The notes beneath the pieces are model-generated. The model was not told where the DNA came from and searched no databases. It worked only from the letters and a program-made list of their open reading frames with translations. Source: Brienomyrus brachyistius (Eukaryota; Chordata; Actinopteri; Osteoglossiformes; Mormyridae). From it: a stretch of 64,000 bases of DNA. The translations under genes were made by a program, and so were the position numbers. Position 1 is the first letter of the stretch. Each line of letters starts with the position of its first letter. Positions 61,101 to 64,000 of this stretch are shown here, in pieces. Location: contig NC_064537.1 of assembly GCF_023856365.1 (NCBI RefSeq), positions 8,878,324 through 8,942,323 on the forward strand. Direction: 5' to 3'.

Positions 61101-63535
61101 TTGGCCGTTTGAGTGAACAGATTCATTGCTCATCTTCCTTCATATTCTTGGCCAAAATACACAGTAGGTCTAATTTGATCCTCTTTCACTGTGCAGTGGA
61201 ATTCCTGCTGTCAAACACTGTGCGTGTGAGTCATACCAATGTACTGCCTCGGCGATTCCATCTAACCCAACTAAGTAAAATAGAGCTTCATACACTTCCC
61301 TCTTACTTTGTAGCACCAGCTCAACAAGCAAACTTCCATCAATTCATCCATTCACTCATCCATCCATCCATCCACCCATCCATATACTGCCCACCGAGTC
61401 CAGCATCGTAGGGCCATATGGAAGCCACCTCCAGCTGAATGTTCTCACATCTCCCCTTCTTACTGCGTCGATGGGAAATGGGTTTTCTGTACTGTGTAGT
61501 TTTGAAAGCCCTTTCTGATGTGACACTTGTGGCTTGAGGCGTGTGCCAGCATCTGTCTCTGCCTGTCCCTCACAGCTGGCTGGCTCTGGAAACTCCTGCC
61601 CTGGGTGTGCATGTGGCTGCTGAGTGGCGTGGGAGCCGTCTGGGGCTGCGTCAGGGTGCTGTACCTCTGGGAGCCGGTCACCCCCCTGCACTCGCCCAAG
61701 TCCTTCTGCTTCTGGAGGCACCGCAAACAGGCCGACCTGCACTTGTACAGGGTAGGTAACACGTCTCCACATTTGCATTATTTTCTTCCCTGCGTTTAGT
61801 GTGTAGGGCAGCAGGGGGAGCGATAGTTAAGGAGTTTCTGGCCAACAGGCTGATTAAGACCGATGGAGTTGGAGGTCTTTGGATAAAAGCACATACTTAA
61901 AAACATGTAAAGATGGAGGATTTAATTGTGTATTACCTCAATCTTCCTGACCAGAATTGGTCTTATCCTCCAGACATGTAGTAAACTCAGAGTAATGTGG
62001 CTTTGTCTCTCCTCTCCCAGGGCAACTACTCCTCCGCAGAAGCCAGCTTACAGACCTGCCTGTCTCTCCTGTCCAGGACCCTTCCAACTAACCATCTTGA
62101 CTTGACCTGTTCGCTCTGCTGGAATGTGATTCGCTACTGCCTGTTCTGGCCGCCCCCCTTACGTCAACTGGTTCTCTGGATTGGAGGGGACCGTGAGTGG
62201 GAGGAGTCTCAGACCAGCTTCAGGGACGCAGCTCTGGTGTATCACAGTCTCAGCCAGCTTCAGCTCACAGGTATGTTCATTTGAATAGTCCAGTTTGTTG
62301 TGATTGAGAGGTTTGAAATGACACGTATATGTTATATATTTAGACTTTGAAGCACTTTTCAGCTCCAGGTGCAATGTGTGCAGGATTGTCAGCTGTCATG
62401 CGTCTGGTATGACGCTTTCAGACTCCCACGCAAGAAATCTCGCTGCAAATATATATTATTCCATTATAAACCTAGCATTAGCTACATAAAAAGCACTGGG
62501 GTAGTTTGCAAACCATACAAACTATTTACAAGGTAATGAAACAATATAAATAAATAAAAATAAAACAAAACAAAAAAATCTCACACCAGCCAGCTGCCCA
62601 CAGTTGGCAATCCTGTACAACAGAAATCCCCCCTTGTAGGCTTGAACTTACGACCATTGTTGTATAAAAATCATGAATAAGTTGGCTTCTCAATACCCCT
62701 TAAGAGTAGTAAATCGGACAGGTAAACCCTTGCTCTCTTTCTGTGAGTGTCTTTCTCCCTCTTTCTGAAAGGAATCCCCCCTTCCCACCCCCCACGTGAT
62801 CTCTGTCTCTCTCTCCCTCCCTCCCCCTCTGGGCAGGCATGCTGCCCCAGCACGGTGCCTTGTGGGGACTCTGCCTGTCCCTCAACGCTGTGAATCTGAG
62901 TGAAGGTGCCCAGGGGAAGGTGTCTCCGGGCCAACAGGCAGAAATCTACGTCAACGCGGCCATCGCCCTCAAGGCCACACTGGGGCGCCGCTGCTCCTTT
63001 CTGCCTGTGAGCCCCTTCCTGTTTCATCACTTCCTGTCACTCGTTCTTCTTCTCTCCTTATACATTAAACCCATTGCCATGACAGTTGTGCTGACGTTAA
63101 CGTCTAAGACCTGGCTGTGAGGTACTTTCATTGTACCTACAATATTGTAACAGTGGATTAAAGGATCAGTTAAATATAGACACAGTGAATCATGATGCTG
63201 TGTTTTGTACTTTATATTTACTTAAGTTCTCAAGTATCATCATGATTTAACCCTAAAATAATTCTAAAATCCATCCATCCCCAACCGGCTTGTTCACATT
63301 AAAGGAGAGGCATAGTTAGGTTTCACTGTTCTGTCTGTTTGATGTTCTCCCTCCGGGTCTTAGGCTTATATGCTGAGCCGTGCACAGAACACGGCCTGTC
63401 AGTCAGACTCCAGGCCCCACCCCGATTGGCTGCACTGGCTCTTCACGCCATTGGGAAGACAGTTCTTCCTGAGCTGTGATTGGTCCGTCAGCTCCAGCAG
63501 CCTGGAGGACATGTATACTTCTGAGAGAGGCCCAG
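52066..63535 (+). CDS. srebf2: Sterol regulatory element-binding protein 2, 5' twelve exons (3' end outside window)
   Basis: This is an ER-membrane-tethered bHLH-zipper transcription factor controlling cholesterol synthesis and uptake. On sterol depletion SCAP escorts it to the Golgi, where S1P and S2P release the N-terminal factor. Twelve exons splice in frame to 801 residues: acidic activation domain (1-50), Pro/Gln-rich region (50-300), bHLH (about 353-403) with the SREBP-specific Tyr364, zipper (to about 425), Ser/Asp-rich linker, DRSR then TM1 (about 492-511), luminal loop with RVVL (533-536, S1P type), TM2 (about 549-576), then the regulatory domain starting [15 protein letters not shown]2 rather than SREBF1 is indicated by [26 protein letters not shown] and ALTTPIQT. 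Human SREBP-2 has 1141 residues, so roughly 340 are missing beyond the window. Start ATG 52066 has A at -3 and G at +4. Confidence 0.95.
53095..53330 (+). mobile_element. Decayed SINE-like repeat (srebf2 intron 1)
   Basis: A head-like GTCACCGTTAGAGCGGGTTTGGATCC, then GAAGTCTCCATGTTCTCATGATG and TTTCCTCCTACAATTCTAAG, mirror the order of motifs in the intact SINEs but with many changes. Confidence 0.45.
55327..55672 (+). mobile_element. tRNA-derived SINE copy A, sense orientation
   Basis: The head GGTGCAGTGGTTAGCACTG (A box) and GGGTTCGAGTC (B box) precede a conserved body with GCATGTTCTCCCCATGTC and CTCCGGTTTCCCCCCACAG, ending GGATAAGCGGTTTGG and ATGGAT. A 12-base target duplication GAATGTTYAGCC (55315-55326 and 55673-55684) differs at one position. 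Confidence 0.88.
55685..55815 (+). mobile_element. 5'-truncated SINE fragment abutting copy A
   Basis: TGCGATGGGTTGGCGCCCCATCC through CAAGTGGGTATAGGATAAATAGG to a GATGGATGGATGA tail matches only the last third of the SINE. Copy A inserted right at its 5' edge. Confidence 0.65.
56378..56730 (+). mobile_element. tRNA-derived SINE copy B, sense orientation
   Basis: Same family as copy A, with A box GGTGCAGTGGTTAGCGCTG and B box GGGTTTGAGTC and a (GGAT)n tail. The target duplication GAACAGYTAGGG (56366-56377 and 56731-56742) has one mismatch. It ends 98 bp upstream of srebf2 exon 2. Confidence 0.9.
56829..57311 (+). CDS. srebf2: srebf2 exon 2 (Pro/Gln-rich)
   Basis: Acceptor GTTTATTTTACAG, donor TTCCAAG/GTGGGC, residues 31-191. 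Begins [20 protein letters not shown], matching SREBP-2, then low-complexity Pro, Ala, Gln and Val-rich transactivation sequence. Confidence 0.93.
57312..58147 (+). other. srebf2: srebf2 intron 2
   Basis: 836 bases holding a decayed GGATGG-tailed repeat (about 57355-57597) and AT-rich unique sequence. Confidence 0.8.
58148..58308 (+). CDS. srebf2: srebf2 exon 3 (Gln/Val-rich)
   Basis: Acceptor TTTCGCTGAAG (AAG rather than CAG), donor CTCCCG/GTCAGT, residues 192-245. Encodes [20 protein letters not shown] and further Gln-rich sequence, corresponding to the human VLQPQVQ region. Confidence 0.9.
58309..58494 (+). other. srebf2: srebf2 intron 3
   Basis: A 186-base intron bounded by GTCAGT and TTTTCTTCAG. 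Nothing notable inside. Confidence 0.85.
58495..58647 (+). CDS. srebf2: srebf2 exon 4
   Basis: 51 whole codons, residues 246-296. Encodes [16 protein letters not shown] and [14 protein letters not shown], diagnostic of SREBP-2. Donor GTTCCG/GTGAGT. Confidence 0.94.
58648..59763 (+). other. srebf2: srebf2 intron 4
   Basis: Contains a dispersed-repeat fragment (58975-59060, TTTTATTGTCATTTGTACAA type), a SINE tail (about 59100-59205) and full SINE copy C (59406-59723). Confidence 0.8.
59406..59723 (+). mobile_element. tRNA-derived SINE copy C, sense orientation
   Basis: Same family as copies A and B but with an internal deletion in the second half. Flanks TAACCATC (59398-59405 and 59724-59731) are an exact 8-base target duplication. 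It ends 40 bp from srebf2 exon 5, inside the acceptor region. Confidence 0.88.
59764..60030 (+). CDS. srebf2: srebf2 exon 5 (bHLH first half)
   Basis: 89 whole codons, residues 297-385. Includes [20 protein letters not shown] and the loop LVMGNDAK. Tyr364 in EKRYRS is the SREBP signature that permits binding of sterol regulatory elements as well as E-boxes. Donor GCCAAG/GTGAGC. Confidence 0.96.
60196..60310 (+). CDS. srebf2: srebf2 exon 6 (bHLH second half and zipper)
   Basis: Residues 386-423 plus one base. Encodes [20 protein letters not shown] and the leucine-zipper start [10 protein letters not shown]. Donor AAAGCA/GTGAGT. Confidence 0.95.
60453..60540. repeat. Four 22-bp tandem repeats in srebf2 intron 6
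   Basis: The unit GGGCCATGTGAACCTGAGCACT occurs four times; only the last ends ATT rather than ACT. It finishes 30 bases before the exon 7 acceptor. Confidence 0.93.
60571..60722 (+). CDS. srebf2: srebf2 exon 7 (Ser/Asp-rich linker)
   Basis: Residues 424-474. Encodes [20 protein letters not shown] and [13 protein letters not shown], the linker corresponding to human SPPASDSGS...SPYSIDSEPGSPL. It is shorter than the human linker, lacking most of the GIDLGSLVDNEVDLKIEDF block. Confidence 0.9.
60825..61038 (+). CDS. srebf2: srebf2 exon 8 (S2P site, TM1, luminal loop)
   Basis: Residues 475-545. Begins VKNEPDSP, then [21 protein letters not shown]2P cleavage in the family occurs at Leu-Cys just after DRSR, and both that and the downstream Asn-Pro are kept. 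RVVL (533-536) is the RxxL S1P motif. Donor CTTCA/GTAAGC. Confidence 0.93.
61039..61575 (+). other. srebf2: srebf2 intron 8
   Basis: Contains a short CATC-rich SINE tail on the minus strand (about 61335-61384). Nothing else notable. Confidence 0.8.
61576..61751 (+). CDS. srebf2: srebf2 exon 9 (TM2 and start of regulatory domain)
   Basis: Residues 546-604. Encodes the Trp/Leu-rich second membrane helix beginning [16 protein letters not shown] and the conserved [10 protein letters not shown] start of the cytosolic, SCAP-binding regulatory domain. Confidence 0.93.
62021..62270 (+). CDS. srebf2: srebf2 exon 10
   Basis: Residues 605-687 plus one base. Contains [27 protein letters not shown] and [11 protein letters not shown], matching the SREBP-2 regulatory domain. 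Acceptor CTCTCCCAG, donor CTCACAG/GTATGT. Confidence 0.93.
62271..62836 (+). other. srebf2: srebf2 intron 10
   Basis: 566 bases, AT-rich then CT-rich towards the acceptor; no repeat family recognised. Confidence 0.8.
62837..63006 (+). CDS. srebf2: srebf2 exon 11
   Basis: Residues 688-744. Encodes [17 protein letters not shown] and [16 protein letters not shown], aligning with the human ALCAVNLAECAEEK and EIHLTAAMGLK segments. Donor CTGCCT/GTGAGC. Confidence 0.92.
63007..63363 (+). other. srebf2: srebf2 intron 11
   Basis: 357 bases bounded by GTGAGC and GGGTCTTAG. Nothing notable. Confidence 0.8.
63364..63535 (+). CDS. srebf2: srebf2 exon 12, last exon in window
   Basis: Residues 745-801 plus one base. 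Encodes [28 protein letters not shown] and [10 protein letters not shown] place the donor at CCCAG/GTGATT because human SREBP-2 continues for about 340 more residues. Reading on would reach a TAG at 63613-63615, an alternative end I consider unlikely. Confidence 0.85.
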
Positions 63536-64000
63536 GTGATTATAATCTGAGGACCGCTCTCTTGAAGGCCCGGCTGGAATCTCACCGCACCAGAATAACA
63601 GCAGTGGCTCCATAGCAATTTACTGGTAAAGATAACAAAGCCCATTGAAGAGCAAATTTCCAAAACTCCATAAGATCCGTGGATGGGATGAACTATTTCT
63701 GTGGTTTTAGTAAATTCTGGAGGTTGGATTAAATTTGTTTGCTGGATTACATGACGACTGAGTGAGTTTTGGTTCCCGATACTGTAACATGAAGAGGAAG
63801 CCTGACTTTAGGTCAAACACAACAAAAAATAGCTTGTGTGAGTTTTGGAAATTTGCTCTTCAATTTCTTTATAGTAAAAACTGGTGCTAGTTATTGTGAA
63901 CTATTTAGCTTCTTAGCAGAGCCCACACACATCATAATGCGACACATTTACTCATTTGCACGGCAAGACTTTTGTCTGAAGTTAAGTTACATATCTGTAA
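63536..64000 (+). other. srebf2: srebf2 intron 12 (partial)
   Basis: AT-rich sequence up to the window edge; no further exon or miR-33-like hairpin seen. Confidence 0.6.

Noticed and set aside
63536..63615. Continuation of srebf2 exon 12 to an in-frame TAG
   Set aside because: Human SREBP-2 extends about 340 residues further, and a usable GTGATT donor sits at the expected exon boundary.
1..64000. CRISPR arrays, prokaryotic operons, endogenous retroviral genes, rRNA or genuine tRNA genes
   Set aside because: None seen. Tandem arrays lack spacer structure, tRNA-like boxes belong to SINEs, and no reverse transcriptase, gag or transposase frame was recognised.

Overview
The window is a vertebrate, almost certainly teleost, genomic segment. 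It has intron-split genes with GT-AG junctions, tRNA-derived SINEs with ATGGATGG tails typical of fish, many CA/TG and mononucleotide tracts, and a 500-base run of N (39928-40427). All genes recognised are on the + strand. Nothing prokaryotic or viral was seen.

Region 1 (1-19973) is gene-poor. It holds a 21-copy minisatellite, a near-perfect 66-nt-arm inverted repeat, a pogo/Tigger-like MITE inserted cleanly inside a SINE, and one candidate untranslated exon (8903-8989). Region 2 (19974-37586) carries the first four coding exons of a GluN2B-type NMDA receptor subunit (grin2b-like). They encode the signal peptide and most of the amino-terminal domain, and then the gene stops being traceable. 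The ligand-binding, pore and tail exons are not found before or after the N gap. This gene shows the most unusual signals in the window: two places where a +1 and a -1 indel compensate so that short segments are read in another frame, and an arginine where GluN2A/2B have the zinc-coordinating histidine.

Region 3 (40428-48095), after the gap, has one or two orphan exons of an unrecognised gene (41748-41918, perhaps 42344-42396) and a complete five-exon kdelr3 (45210-48095). The kdelr3 protein is a 215-residue KDEL receptor with all ligand-pocket residues intact. A TATA box and a perfect TGACGTGG-type unfolded-protein-response element lie about 400 bp upstream. Region 4 (about 51500-64000) is srebf2: promoter-like sequence, then twelve coding exons covering the acidic activation domain, glutamine/proline-rich region, bHLH-zipper, two membrane helices with luminal RxxL site-1-protease motif, and the start of the regulatory domain. 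The 3' third of srebf2, and the intron expected to carry mir-33, lie beyond the window.

KDELR3 and SREBF2 both sit on human 22q13, so their linkage looks ancestral. GRIN2B is on human 12p13. With the gene ending at an unsized gap, the left and right halves may have been joined in scaffolding. Functionally, kdelr3 (ER protein retrieval) and srebf2 (sterol-regulated transcription, activated by ER-to-Golgi transport) both belong to early secretory pathway homeostasis. The grin2b-like gene is a neuronal glutamate receptor gene.
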